Part shown: one piece after another, positions 7,809 through 16,292 of the stretch | How positions within the stretch are numbered: the stretch's first letter is position 1 | Layout of the letters: each line of letters opens with the position of its first letter | Source of the DNA: Euzebyales bacterium | GTDB taxonomy: Bacteria; Actinomycetota; Nitriliruptoria; Euzebyales; JAHELV01 | Assembly (NCBI GenBank): GCA_035461305.1 | Contig: DATHVN010000077.1 | Span: 1-37,654, forward strand | Direction of reading: 5' to 3' | Length of the DNA: 37,654 nt | Translations under genes and position numbers: made by a program | The notes under the pieces: model-generated | The model's input: the letters and a program-made list of their open reading frames with translations, nothing else | What the model was told of the DNA's origin: nothing | Databases searched by the model: none

Positions 7809-8219
7809 ATGCCCGGTTCCTCGCACCTCGGCGCGTTCTCGATCAGCCTGACGGTGACTGACCTGGACGTGTCACGTGACTTCTACGAGCGCCTCGGCTT
7901 CGAGGTCACCGGCGGAAGCGCCGACGAGCAGTACCTGATCATGGCCAGCGGCACCGCGGTGATCGGCCTGTTCCACGGCATGTTCGAGCGCAACATCCTG
8001 ACCTTCAACCCAGGTGTCGCGGTGCCGCCCGACGGGTCGCCGTGGGGCCCCACGGATGACTTCACCGATGTCCGCGACATCCAGTCGCGCCTGCAGGCCG
8101 CCGGGCTCGACCTCGAGACGACCACCGACCCGGACGGCACCGGACCCGCGCACATCACGCTGGTCGACCCGGATGGCAACCCCATCCTGATCGACCAGTT
8201 CTTTGACCGCCCGTCGTGA
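7809..8219 (+). CDS. VOC (glyoxalase/bleomycin-resistance) family protein
   Basis: This 136-residue protein starts at ATG 7809 with AGGAG upstream. It has the two beta-alpha-beta-beta-beta modules of the vicinal-oxygen-chelate fold: [21 protein letters not shown] at the N terminus and [17 protein letters not shown] at the C terminus. These proteins bind a metal and act as glyoxalases, dioxygenases, epimerases or drug-binding proteins. Closest in flavour are small stand-alone VOC proteins of unknown substrate. It lies between a TetR regulator and OsmC, which suggests a detoxification setting but not a specific reaction. Confidence 0.82.
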   Translation: MPGSSHLGAFSISLTVTDLDVSRDFYERLGFEVTGGSADEQYLIMASGTAVIGLFHGMFERNILTFNPGVAVPPDGSPWGPTDDFTDVRDIQSRLQAAGLDLETTTDPDGTGPAHITLVDPDGNPILIDQFFDRPS

Positions 8220-8331
8220 ACCGCGCCCTGCGGCGCCCGGGTGAGAAAGTGCCACCACGGGTATGGACCCGCGCAGCGATTCCACGGCACGGGGTCGCTT
8301 CGCGAAGTCTCTCGAACCGAAAGGTCAGTCG

Positions 8332-8760
8332 ATGGCGTTGGAACGCACGTCCTCAGCCCGGTGGGAAGGCAACCTGAAGGAAGGCAAGGGTCGCCTCGAA
8401 CTGGGCAGCGGCCTGTACTCGGGTCCCTACAACTACGTGTCGCGCTTCGAGTCCGGCGACGAGACCAACCCCGAGGAGCTCATCGCCGCCGCCCACGCCG
8501 CGTGTTACTCGATGGCGCTGTCGGCGGACCTCGCACGGGAGGGCCACACGCCCCAGAGCGTGGCGACCGATGCGACGGTCACGTTCGATCCCGGCGGACC
8601 GAGGATCACCACCATTCACCTCACAGTCCGCGGCAGCGTGCCCGGGATCGACGCCGACACCTTCCAGACCTTCGCCGAGGGCGCCAAGCAGAACTGCCCC
8701 GTGTCGCAGGTGCTTGCCGGTGCCGACGAGATCACGCTCGAGGCGACCCTCGAGTCCTGA
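8332..8760 (+). CDS. osmC: OsmC family peroxiredoxin
   Basis: The 142-residue protein starts at ATG 8332. It has both redox cysteines of the family, Cys58 in AAAHAACYSMAL and Cys122 in GAKQNCPVSQVLAG, and the VRGSVPGID segment typical of OsmC rather than Ohr. It reduces organic hydroperoxides with thiols and forms a dimer in the cytoplasm. The spacing of 112 bases from the VOC gene leaves room for its own promoter. A small hairpin, GCGCC-N4-GGCGC, just after the VOC stop may separate the two transcripts. The gene is convergent with the antiporter gene and shares the hairpin at 8777-8812 with it. Confidence 0.92.
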   Translation: MALERTSSARWEGNLKEGKGRLELGSGLYSGPYNYVSRFESGDETNPEELIAAAHAACYSMALSADLAREGHTPQSVATDATVTFDPGGPRITTIHLTVRGSVPGIDADTFQTFAEGAKQNCPVSQVLAGADEITLEATLES

Positions 8761-8776
8761 CCCCACGTCATCCCGT

Positions 8777-8812
8777 CGCCGGTGCCGGGCCGCCGTTGGC
8801 CCCGCACCGGCG
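8777..8812. terminator. Bidirectional terminator between osmC and the antiporter gene
   Basis: CGCCGGTGC (8777-8785) pairs with GCACCGGCG (8804-8812). Inside it, GGGCC (8787-8791) pairs with GGCCC (8798-8802) around a 6-base loop, with one C-C mismatch between the two stems. It sits exactly between two convergent genes, so it can serve both. Confidence 0.7.
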
Positions 8813-8815
8813 TGG

Positions 8816-10951
8816 TCATTGGGGGATGAGGACGAGGGCGACCGTCTGGGACGCGTGCCCGAGCAGGTACTCGGCGTCGTAGCCGATAAAGGCCCGGTCG
8901 CCGGACGTGTGCAGGTCCACACCGGCGACGACCAGGTCGGCCTGCACCCGCTCGGCGTGGCGCAGCAGCTCCTGGCCGAGCATCGTGCCGTGCGCGCGGT
9001 GCAGCGTGGCGGTCTGCCCGAAGCCCGCTGCGATGTCGGCGGACCTCGCGAGCATCTCGTCGCCCGACGTCAGTGACGCCATGCCGGCCGGGTCCAGGCC
9101 CGGCGGCGCAGGGGTTGCCACGACATGGATCGCATGCGCCTGCGCCTGCATCTGCTCGGCGAGCACGAACGCGACGTCCTGGGCCGCCCGACCGCTGCGG
9201 GTGCCGGTCGACGGCACCGCGATGTGGCGGATCGGAGGCTCCATCGACATGGCCGCAGGACTGCGGCTGATCAGCAGCACCGGCACCGTCGACCGCGCGA
9301 TGATCCGCTCGAGGGTCTCCGACATGCCCGAGCCGCCGACGCCGTGGGTCATGCCGAGCGCCATCAGGCCGTACCCCAGGCGCGCTTCAGCCTCGATCGC
9401 CGACGCGGCGTCCTCGTCGATGCGGTCGATCCAGTTGACCGTCGGCCGGTGGATCAGCGATCTGAGCGCGCCCACCGCCGCCTCGCCCTGCCGGCCCGCT
9501 GCGTCGTCGGCCGAACCGTGGACGGTCAGCATCGTCAGGTACGAGCCCGGCTGGAGGATCGCGTCGAGGATCCTCGCCGCGGGGATCGAGTTGGTCCCGC
9601 CACGCGTCGGCAGCAGTGCGGAGGTGGCGCCGACCACGCTGTCGGCGAGCAACGCCTCCCGTGCAAGACGCGCGGACTCGGTCTCGCCGATCCGCTCACC
9701 GCGCAGCAGTGCCTTGAGCGCCGGCCCGGCCGCCAGCGAGGTGACGAGCGCCATGACCACGATCGCGGCGTACGACGTGTCGGTCAGCACGCCGAGGTTC
9801 AGGCCGATGGTCGCGACGACGATCTCGAGCGCACCGCGAGCGTTGAGCGCCGCGCCGAGCGCGGCGCTGTGCGTCGCGCTCAGCCCGCCCGCGCGGCCAC
9901 CGAGGTACGCGCCGACGAACTTCGTGGCCGCCGCCATCCCGATGATCACCACGGTCCACAGCGCAGCGCTCGGCGTGAACAGCAGCGACAGGTCGACCGA
10001 CAGCCCCGCGGTGGCGAAGAAGATCGGCGCGAAGATGCTCTGGGTGACGTCCTCGAGGATCCCCTGGGCGTGCGCGTCGGCGTACCGCGACTGGCCGATC
10101 ACGATGCCCGCGATGAACGCCCCCAGCACGGCCTCGACTCCCAGCCACTGGGTGACGACACCGGCGCCGAGCGCGATGACGGCGATCACGCCCACGAGGG
10201 CGCTGGCGCGTGAGGACCGCTCCCGCACCTCCCGCAGCACTCGGTCGACCGCCCGGCGTCCCACGGTGAACGCCAGGACCACGAACACGATCAGCCCGCC
10301 GATGCTGCGAGCGAGGGTCTCGAGCAGCGCGCCGTCGGCGCTGGCGAGGCCCGCCACGACGCCGAGCAGGATCCACCCGACCAGGTCGTTGGTCATCCCG
10401 GCCGCGATGGTGATCTGCCCCAGGTCGCGGCGCATCAGCTGCAGGTCGTACAGGACCTTCGCGATCACGGGCAGCGCCGAGATCGACAGCGCGACGGCGA
10501 TGAACAGCACGAAGCTGCTGCGCGACGCCGTGTCGCCGACGAACACCTGGGGCAGCAGCCAGCCCAGCACCGCGCCGCCAGCGAGGGGGATGACGAGGCT
10601 GCCGGTCGTGACGCCGGCGCTGGCGCGGCCCAGCCGACGCAGCAGCTTCAGGTCGGTTTCGAAGCCGGTCCCGACGAGCAGCAGCACGACGCCGATCCAC
10701 GACACGGCGAGCAGCAGGCTTTGCTGCAGCGCGTCCTCGGGGAACAGCCACGCGTGCACGCCCGGCGCGACGACGCCGAGCACCGACGGCCCGAGCACGA
10801 TGCCCGCCGCGAGCTCGCCGACGACCGATGGCTGGCCCAACCGCCGGGCCAGGGCACCGAGCCCCTGCGCGACGGCGAGCAGCGCGAGCAGCGACGCCCA
10901 GAAGACGAGCAGCTGATCGGAGCTCAGCCCCGCGCTGGCCAGCAGCGTCAT
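8816..10951 (-). CDS. CPA2-type Na+(K+)/H+ antiporter with C-terminal universal stress domains
   Basis: The 711-residue protein starts at ATG 10951, overlapping the upstream stop by four bases. Residues about 12-415 form a hydrophobic CPA2 exchanger domain. It opens with GQPSVVGELAAGIVLGPS and carries TNDLVGW (187-193) in the position of the ion-binding ND/DD motif. After the membrane part come two regions resembling universal stress (UspA) domains, about 440-555 (PVLLISRSP near its end) and 565-711 (HIAVPSTGT, ending SQTVALVLIPQ). Membrane transport with nucleotide-sensing tails suggests ion or pH homeostasis under stress. The operon partner and the nearby two-component system may set its expression, but that is inference. 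Confidence 0.85.
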   Translation of the reverse strand: MTLLASAGLSSDQLLVFWASLLALLAVAQGLGALARRLGQPSVVGELAAGIVLGPSVLGVVAPGVHAWLFPEDALQQSLLLAVSWIGVVLLLVGTGFETDLKLLRRLGRASAGVTTGSLVIPLAGGAVLGWLLPQVFVGDTASRSSFVLFIAVALSISALPVIAKVLYDLQLMRRDLGQITIAAGMTNDLVGWILLGVVAGLASADGALLETLARSIGGLIVFVVLAFTVGRRAVDRVLREVRERSSRASALVGVIAVIALGAGVVTQWLGVEAVLGAFIAGIVIGQSRYADAHAQGILEDVTQSIFAPIFFATAGLSVDLSLLFTPSAALWTVVIIGMAAATKFVGAYLGGRAGGLSATHSAALGAALNARGALEIVVATIGLNLGVLTDTSYAAIVVMALVTSLAAGPALKALLRGERIGETESARLAREALLADSVVGATSALLPTRGGTNSIPAARILDAILQPGSYLTMLTVHGSADDAAGRQGEAAVGALRSLIHRPTVNWIDRIDEDAASAIEAEARLGYGLMALGMTHGVGGSGMSETLERIIARSTVPVLLISRSPAAMSMEPPIRHIAVPSTGTRSGRAAQDVAFVLAEQMQAQAHAIHVVATPAPPGLDPAGMASLTSGDEMLARSADIAAGFGQTATLHRAHGTMLGQELLRHAERVQADLVVAGVDLHTSGDRAFIGYDAEYLLGHASQTVALVLIPQ

Positions 10952-11595
10952 CGGCGCGACCCGGCCACGGTGCGGCGCAATGGGTGCGGTGCCGTCCGGC
11001 CGGTCGCGGTGTCCTGCGCGTCGGCGGACCGCCGGGCGCTCCGTCGGTCGGCCGCCGCGGCGCGCAGCTGTGGCGCACCCAACGCAAGCGTCGTGATGCG
11101 GGTCCGCACGAGCCAGACCTCGGCCTCGTCGGGGAGGCGTGCGAGCAGGTCGACGGGCACGTCGGCGTCGAGCTCGGCCGCCGGCACCGCCAGGTGCGCC
11201 CAGCCGCCCGTGAGCAGCACGTCGATCTCGTACCTGTCGACATGCTCGGCCGGCAGGACGCGATCGACGCCGTCGACCTCGACGATGCCGCACCCCGCCG
11301 CGCGGATGCGGGCGATGTCGGCGACCGGCGTCGGCGACGTCGGTCGCACGCGTGCGGGTGGCACGGCAGTCTCCGCCAGTGGGACCCCCGCGAGCCGGGT
11401 CAGCACCGCGCAGTCCGAGGCGCGTCGGCCCGCCCAGTGCGCGCCGACGGCGCCGGCGAGCACGACCCAGACGGCTACGGAGGGCCACCTGCCCAGCGCG
11501 AACAGGCCCGCGACGGCGACCACGACGGCCCCGCAGCCCACCAGCGCCCAGGTGCGGCGGCGGCGGTGGGCGGGGGTCGACGTGATCAGCGGCAT
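10948..11595 (-). CDS. Hypothetical membrane protein with two N-terminal helices
   Basis: I do not recognise this 215-residue protein. It begins at ATG 11595, has a basic start (HRRRR) and two hydrophobic stretches at about residues 16-35 and 39-55. A soluble region of about 150 residues follows, rich in valine, alanine and acidic residues (VDGVDRVLPAEHVDRYEIDVLLTGG is its most regular part). A low-complexity Arg/Ala tail ends the protein. It overlaps the antiporter start by ATGA, so the two are coupled, and it may be an accessory or sensing subunit of that transporter. Coding is supported by the overlap and typical codon use. Confidence 0.55.
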   Translation of the reverse strand: MPLITSTPAHRRRRTWALVGCGAVVVAVAGLFALGRWPSVAVWVVLAGAVGAHWAGRRASDCAVLTRLAGVPLAETAVPPARVRPTSPTPVADIARIRAAGCGIVEVDGVDRVLPAEHVDRYEIDVLLTGGWAHLAVPAAELDADVPVDLLARLPDEAEVWLVRTRITTLALGAPQLRAAAADRRSARRSADAQDTATGRTAPHPLRRTVAGSRR

Positions 11596-11690
11596 GCGTC
11601 AAGCATGGTGGACCGACACCGCCGGCTCCTACCCGACGCGGGGGAGATCCTGCTACCCGTGCGGGCTGATGGCGGCGCGTGGGTGAAGGG

Positions 11691-12362
11691 TCAGGGCCCA
11701 GGGTCCTCGTTGTCGGGCGTCACGATCCCCATCCGCAGCGCCAGCGTCACCGCCTCGAGGCGCGAGCCGACACCGAGCTTGCCCAACAGGTTGCGCACGT
11801 GGGTCTGGACCGTGTCCGCTGAGATCACGAGGCGGGCCGCGATCGCATCGCTTCCGTGCCCGGCGGCGAGGAGCTGGAGGATCTCGGTCTCTCGGGGCGT
11901 CAGCGTGTCGCGGATGGTCCGGGCCATCCACGTGCGCTCCCGCTCGGCCGCGAGCGCACGCAGCCACGACGACGTGGGCCCGGCGGCGAGCACCGTCGCC
12001 CCGTGGGCGACGCGGCGGATGACCTCCAGCAGCTCGGTCACGTCGACCGACTTGTGCAGCACCGCCGCCGCACCGGCCTCGACGGCACGCCCCAGCTCGG
12101 CCTCGTCCGTCAGTGCGGTGAGGACGACGGCGGCCGCGGCCGCCTGCCGATCGCGGAGGTCGTCGAGCACGTCGATGCCACTCGCGCCTGGCAGGTCGAG
12201 GTCGACGACGACGACGTCCGCGGCCTGCCGCCCCAGCACCTGGGCCGCCTCGTCGGCCGACTGCGCACGTCCGACGACCTCGATGTCGTCGGTCAGTTCG
12301 ATCACGGCCGCGAGCGCCTGCGCGTAGCTGGTATGGTCCTCGACGAGCACGACCGTGATCAT
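11691..12362 (-). CDS. Response regulator, NarL/LuxR type
   Basis: This 223-residue protein has a CheY-like receiver, with the acidic pair in VEDH (8-9), phospho-acceptor Asp54 in VVVDLDLPG, and the lysine in LHKSVD. A LuxR-type helix-turn-helix follows (LTPRETEILQLLAAG, VISADTVQTHVRNLLGKLG). It would bind DNA after phosphorylation by the kinase encoded directly upstream, with which it overlaps by ATGA. The usual partner of NarL-type regulators is a HisKA_3 kinase, but this kinase has a classical HisKA/HELATP H-box, a less usual pairing. The likely target is unknown; the antiporter operon immediately downstream is a candidate. Confidence 0.9.
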   Translation of the reverse strand: MITVVLVEDHTSYAQALAAVIELTDDIEVVGRAQSADEAAQVLGRQAADVVVVDLDLPGASGIDVLDDLRDRQAAAAAVVLTALTDEAELGRAVEAGAAAVLHKSVDVTELLEVIRRVAHGATVLAAGPTSSWLRALAAERERTWMARTIRDTLTPRETEILQLLAAGHGSDAIAARLVISADTVQTHVRNLLGKLGVGSRLEAVTLALRMGIVTPDNEDPGP

Positions 12363-13891
12363 GCGCGTCCCACCTCGATCACGACCCGAGTGCCCGTCGG
12401 CACGTTCGGTTCGATGCTGATCCGTCCGCCGTGGGCCTCGGTGATCCGCCGGGCGATGTACAGGCCGATGCCGGCACCCTCGACGCCGGCCGCGTTGCGA
12501 CCCCGGCCTGCGAGCGCGAGCAGCGTGCCCGTGGTATCGGGGTCGATGCCGATGCCCTGGTCGACGACGAGCAGCCGGTAGCGGTCCGGGCCCGCCACCT
12601 CGCCGACCAGGTCGATGCGCCCACCGTCGGGCGAGTAGCGCACGGCGTTGCTCGCGACGTTGCGCAGCGCCTGGCCGAGGCGGACGGGATCGGCCAGGAT
12701 CCGCACGTCGTCGGCCCGCACGTCGACCTCGTGGGGGCCGGGCAGCGCACGGGTGAAGCGCGCGACATCGCGTAGCAGCGGCAGCGCGCGCACGGGGCGC
12801 GGCGTGCACGAGAAGTCGGTGGCCTCCAGCGACCTGAGTTCGTCGACGCGCGCGATCAGGACGTGCAGCTGTTCGGCCTCGGCGACCAGCCCGTCGAGCG
12901 CGCCGCGCCAGCGATCGTCATCCGCCTCGGCGCCCTCGAGGACGTGCGCGTACGCGCGGATCGTCGCGATCGGCGTCGCCAGCTCGTGGTGGACGATGGC
13001 GCGGAACGTCTCCTCCCGTGCGACATACCCGCTGAGCGCGTCGACCATCGCATCTCGCTCCTCCAGCTCGCGGCGCTGGAGCCGCACGACACGGACCCGG
13101 TCGCGCGACATCTGGCGCACCTGCAGCGCGGCGCCGACCAGGAGCAGCACGGTGCTGATGACCCGCAGCGCGTCGGTGGTCGTCACGACCGGGCCGAGCA
13201 GCTCGGGCTGACGGATGGCCTGGAACTGGGTGAACACGCCGACCAGCAGGGACAGCGCCAGCCACCGCTCCAGTGGCGCACCGCTGGCGATGGCAAGGCG
13301 TGCGGCCAGCCACGCGCCGAACGCGAACAGCAGCAGCGGCGGCACCTCGAGGCTCGTCAGCCACGTGATGTCGGCTCGGGCACCGGTCAGCTCGCGGGCG
13401 GGCGGCGCGACCGTCGACAGCAGCAGGCCGAGGACGACGAACACCACCAGCGAGCCCACGACGTAGCTGCGCAGGCTGAGGCGGGGCCACTGCGCGCCGG
13501 CGCTGACGAACAGCAGGCCGGCCACGTAGCGCGAGCCGAGCCAGGGGTAGAAGCGGTCGGTCGCTGCCGTGGTCGACCCGCTGACCTCGGCCGCGATCGC
13601 CGGCACCACCGCGAACAGTGCAGAGGCCGCCGCGATCACGGCCAGGGCGGCGACGAACGCGTTGCGCACGACCGACCCGTGCTGCTCGAACGGCAGGCTG
13701 AGCACCAGGGCGGTCAGACCGACCACGCACAGGCGCAGCGTCTCGACGGCGATGCGCGCCGACGGGCTCTCGACGGCGAGCTGCGCTTCCGGGACCGTCC
13801 ACGTCACGATCAGCAGGATCGTCAGGGCCACGGCAGCCACGACCATGTCACGCTGCACGAGGCGTCTGAGGTGTACCGGTGTCGCGGTCAT
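12359..13891 (-). CDS. Membrane sensor histidine kinase
   Basis: The start at ATG 13891 gives 510 residues. About eight hydrophobic helices fill residues 17-260 with little extracytoplasmic sequence, so the sensor probably reads the membrane or a small ligand. A short coiled linker (262-290) leads to the phospho-acceptor His302 in HHELATPIATIRAY. The ATPase domain follows, with N-box ALRNVASNAVRYSP, G1-box VVDQGIGID and G2-box EGAGIGLYIARRI. Its stop overlaps the start of the response regulator. A plausible -10 box (TAGATT on this strand) lies within 13940-13955. The stimulus is unknown. Confidence 0.88.
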   Translation of the reverse strand: MTATPVHLRRLVQRDMVVAAVALTILLIVTWTVPEAQLAVESPSARIAVETLRLCVVGLTALVLSLPFEQHGSVVRNAFVAALAVIAAASALFAVVPAIAAEVSGSTTAATDRFYPWLGSRYVAGLLFVSAGAQWPRLSLRSYVVGSLVVFVVLGLLLSTVAPPARELTGARADITWLTSLEVPPLLLFAFGAWLAARLAIASGAPLERWLALSLLVGVFTQFQAIRQPELLGPVVTTTDALRVISTVLLLVGAALQVRQMSRDRVRVVRLQRRELEERDAMVDALSGYVAREETFRAIVHHELATPIATIRAYAHVLEGAEADDDRWRGALDGLVAEAEQLHVLIARVDELRSLEATDFSCTPRPVRALPLLRDVARFTRALPGPHEVDVRADDVRILADPVRLGQALRNVASNAVRYSPDGGRIDLVGEVAGPDRYRLLVVDQGIGIDPDTTGTLLALAGRGRNAAGVEGAGIGLYIARRITEAHGGRISIEPNVPTGTRVVIEVGRA

Positions 13892-14196
13892 CTGCGGACC
13901 CTGTGGGGCGCCGGGGTCGACGCGCCGGCTGCGCGGACACAATCTATCGTCGCCGCCGGACGATCAGGGTGGCGTCCGACCAGCCAGGCCCGGACGCAGC
14001 GCGGTCTCCAGCTGGTTCCGGACCGCCCCCAGGGCCGCCGGCCGCCACGTCCGCTCTGCCGTGCCGCCGGCCGCCGTGGCCGTGCGGACGCAGCCCTGAC
14101 CTGGGCAGCGGAGCTGGCGATGTGGGCAGCGGTCACCAGCGCGCGAGCGACCGTCTTCGCGTACCGTCCCGATGACTGCGACAGGAGGTCGAAGGC
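13892..14196. other. Intergenic region between kinase and GNAT genes
   Basis: No gene is recognisable in these 305 bases. The region must hold the promoters of two divergent genes. A 12-bp direct repeat, CCGCCGGCCGCC, occurs at 14035-14046 and 14064-14075. AGGAGG lies shortly before the GNAT start. I see nothing else of note. Confidence 0.4.
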
Positions 14197-14742
14197 ATGG
14201 TCACCCGATCGACGCTGCGCCGCGCCGACACCCCCGCCGTCACCGTTCGACCTGGCACACGGACCGACGGGAGCATGCTCACGGCACTCGGTGCGAAGAC
14301 GTTCTACGACACATATGCGCCTGATGTGCCCGCCGACGACCTGGCGACGTTCATCGCTGCCAACTTCCGTCACGACTTCGTCGCGGCGGCGCTCGTCGAC
14401 CCGGACCAGTGCTACCTCGTCGCTGCGGTGGACGGCGCCGACGTCGGCTATGCCCTGCTCCGCCACGAGCACGGTGCCACGCCCGACGGAGGGACACTCG
14501 AGTTGGGGTCCCTCTACGTCGACGAGCCGTTCCAGGGCTGTGGCGTGGGAGCCGCACTGATGTCCGAGAGCATCGCGCGCGCCCGGCGCCACCGGTATCG
14601 GACGCTGAGGCTGACGGTCTGGGAGCACAACGCCAGGGCCATCAGCTTCTACCGGCGCTGGGGGTTCCGCACCGTCGGCGAGACCGCGTTCCTCCTGGGT
14701 CGCGAGGAGCAACGTGATCTGGTGATGGCGTTGGGTGTCTGA
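14197..14742 (+). CDS. GNAT family N-acetyltransferase
   Basis: This 181-residue protein starts at ATG 14197 with AGGAGG ten bases upstream. It has the GNAT fold: LELGSLYVDEPFQGCGVGAALM contains beta-4 and the acetyl-CoA pyrophosphate loop (Q-G-C-G-V-G), and LTVWEHNARAISFYRRWGF is the typical C-terminal motif. It transfers an acetyl group from acetyl-CoA to an amine on a small molecule or protein; the acceptor cannot be told from sequence. It stands alone, with 178 bases before the IclR gene. Confidence 0.88.
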   Translation: MVTRSTLRRADTPAVTVRPGTRTDGSMLTALGAKTFYDTYAPDVPADDLATFIAANFRHDFVAAALVDPDQCYLVAAVDGADVGYALLRHEHGATPDGGTLELGSLYVDEPFQGCGVGAALMSESIARARRHRYRTLRLTVWEHNARAISFYRRWGFRTVGETAFLLGREEQRDLVMALGV

Positions 14743-14920
14743 CGTAAGGGTGTGGTGTCACGGCCGGAGCGCCGAACGGCCGTCGGCCGGTGCGGACCAC
14801 GCTCATCGCCGTGATCCGCTCGCGACCCTCCAGCATCGTGTGGACAGGACCGCCGCCAGCCGGCCAGCCACGGATCACAGCTAAGGTTGCGGCACGTCCG
14901 CCGTCTCAGGAGCCGCCGCC

Positions 14921-15688
14921 ATGTCACGCGCCAAACCGCGCGCCAGCCGGCCCGTCGCCGCCGTCGAACGTGCAGTCGCCGTGCTGGAGACGCTCGCGGA
15001 CGCCGACGGCGACCTGGGCACCAACGAGATCGCCCGGCGGACCAGGATCAACCCGAGCACGGTCTCGCGGCTGCTCGCGACGCTCGGCGGCGCCGGTCTC
15101 GTCGCCCACAGCGCCGAGACCGGCCGTTACCGCCTGGGGCTGCGCATGCTGCACTACGGCAACGCGGTGCTGTCCCGGCTCGATCTGCGCGAGGTCACCC
15201 GCGAGCATCTGCAGATGTTGACGACGGCGACCGGCGAGACCGCCACGCTGTCGGTCGCGGGTGGCGGCACCGCCCTGACGGTCGACTTCGTCCAGAGCCC
15301 AGCGTCGGTGCAGAGCGTGGCGACGCTCGGTCGGCCGAGCGTGGCGCATGCCACCGCAGTCGGCAAGGTGATGCTCGCGTTCACCGACCAGCGCCCCGAC
15401 GCGCCACTGACCGCGTTCACCGACGCGACGATCACCGACCCCGACCGGCTGCATGACGAGGTCGAGCGGACCCGGCAGCAGGGGTGGGCCGACGCGACCG
15501 GCGAGCGCGAGCAGGACCTCCACGCCGTCGCCGTGCCGGTCCGCAACGCCGACGGCGCACTGCTGGCCATCCTCGGCGTCCAGGGCCCGTCATGGCGCTT
15601 CGGCGCCGACGAGCGGCGGGCGGCGATCGAGCACCTTCAGCGTGCCGCACGGCAGATCGGTGCGACGTTCGCGGGACGCCCCGGCTGA
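14921..15688 (+). CDS. IclR family transcriptional regulator (first copy)
   Basis: The 255-residue protein starts at ATG 14921 after CAGGAG. It has an N-terminal winged helix (VAAVERAVAVLETLADADG, LGTNEIARRTRINPSTVSRLLATL) and a C-terminal IclR effector domain (HATAVGKVMLAF, AVAVPVRNADGALLAILGVQGP). IclR proteins sense small metabolites and act as repressors or activators, often as tetramers on tandem sites. It lies close to the sox operon. A single half-site GTTGC (14886-14890) precedes it, so it is a second candidate for binding the GTTGC-N7-GCAAC motif. The second IclR gene at 29471 has the full palindrome and is the stronger candidate. Confidence 0.9.
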   Translation: MSRAKPRASRPVAAVERAVAVLETLADADGDLGTNEIARRTRINPSTVSRLLATLGGAGLVAHSAETGRYRLGLRMLHYGNAVLSRLDLREVTREHLQMLTTATGETATLSVAGGGTALTVDFVQSPASVQSVATLGRPSVAHATAVGKVMLAFTDQRPDAPLTAFTDATITDPDRLHDEVERTRQQGWADATGEREQDLHAVAVPVRNADGALLAILGVQGPSWRFGADERRAAIEHLQRAARQIGATFAGRPG

Positions 15689-15745
15689 CGCGCGTGTGCC
15701 TGCGGGGGGTGCGTGGGCAGGCTCGTCGGCGAGGAGGTGGCGCCG

Positions 15746-16276
15746 ATGGCCACGACGATCGTCCTCCTGCGACACACCGACAACGACGGCGACGTGCTCA
15801 GCGCGGAGGGCGTCACCGCCGCCGTCGCGCTCGGCACCAGGCTGCACGGACCGTTCGATCTCGCGGTGTCGACCGGGGCGCAGCGTGCGACCCAGACCAT
15901 CGCGTGCATCCTCGGAGCGTTGGAAACGATGGTGCCCGGTGGCGTGATCGTCGAGGCCGGCCTGCGGTCCGACGTCGAGGACCGGTGGCGCGCCGCCTAC
16001 GCGGAGGCCGGTGGCGGCGAGCTCGACGACTTCATGCGGGTCGCGCCGGACCTCGTCGACGCCGAGTCGACGGTACTGGCCGCCGGACTGCGGCGGGTGG
16101 CCGACCGGCTGGACGACGGCCAGCGCGCGCTCGTCGTCGGGCACAGCCCCACGACCGAGGCGGCCGTGTACGGGCTCACCGGCGAGCTGATCGCCTCGCT
16201 GGGCAAGGGCGAGGGCGTCGAGATCACGATCGATGGTAGCCGGACGACGGTCGTCCGGCTGATGCACCCGGCCTGA
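15746..16276 (+). CDS. Histidine phosphatase family protein (SixA-like)
   Basis: The start at ATG 15746 is supported by GAGGAGG. The 176-residue protein carries the RH motif in IVLLRHTDND (Arg9, His10) and a second catalytic histidine in LVVGHSPTTEA, with ARATQTIA-like sequence (QRATQTIA) near residue 50. These are the marks of the phosphoglycerate-mutase-like phosphatase superfamily, in which a histidine is phosphorylated during catalysis. The substrate is unknown; SixA-like members act on phosphohistidine proteins. The usual glycine after RH is Thr here. It converges with the bhmt-like gene with only 16 bases between. Confidence 0.82.
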   Translation: MATTIVLLRHTDNDGDVLSAEGVTAAVALGTRLHGPFDLAVSTGAQRATQTIACILGALETMVPGGVIVEAGLRSDVEDRWRAAYAEAGGGELDDFMRVAPDLVDAESTVLAAGLRRVADRLDDGQRALVVGHSPTTEAAVYGLTGELIASLGKGEGVEITIDGSRTTVVRLMHPA

Positions 16277-16292
16277 GCGGCACCCGCCAGAC

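Noticed and set aside
14035-14075. Direct repeat CCGCCGGCCGCC as a regulatory element
   Set aside because: The unit is plain GC-rich sequence, likely by chance here, and does not align with a promoter.
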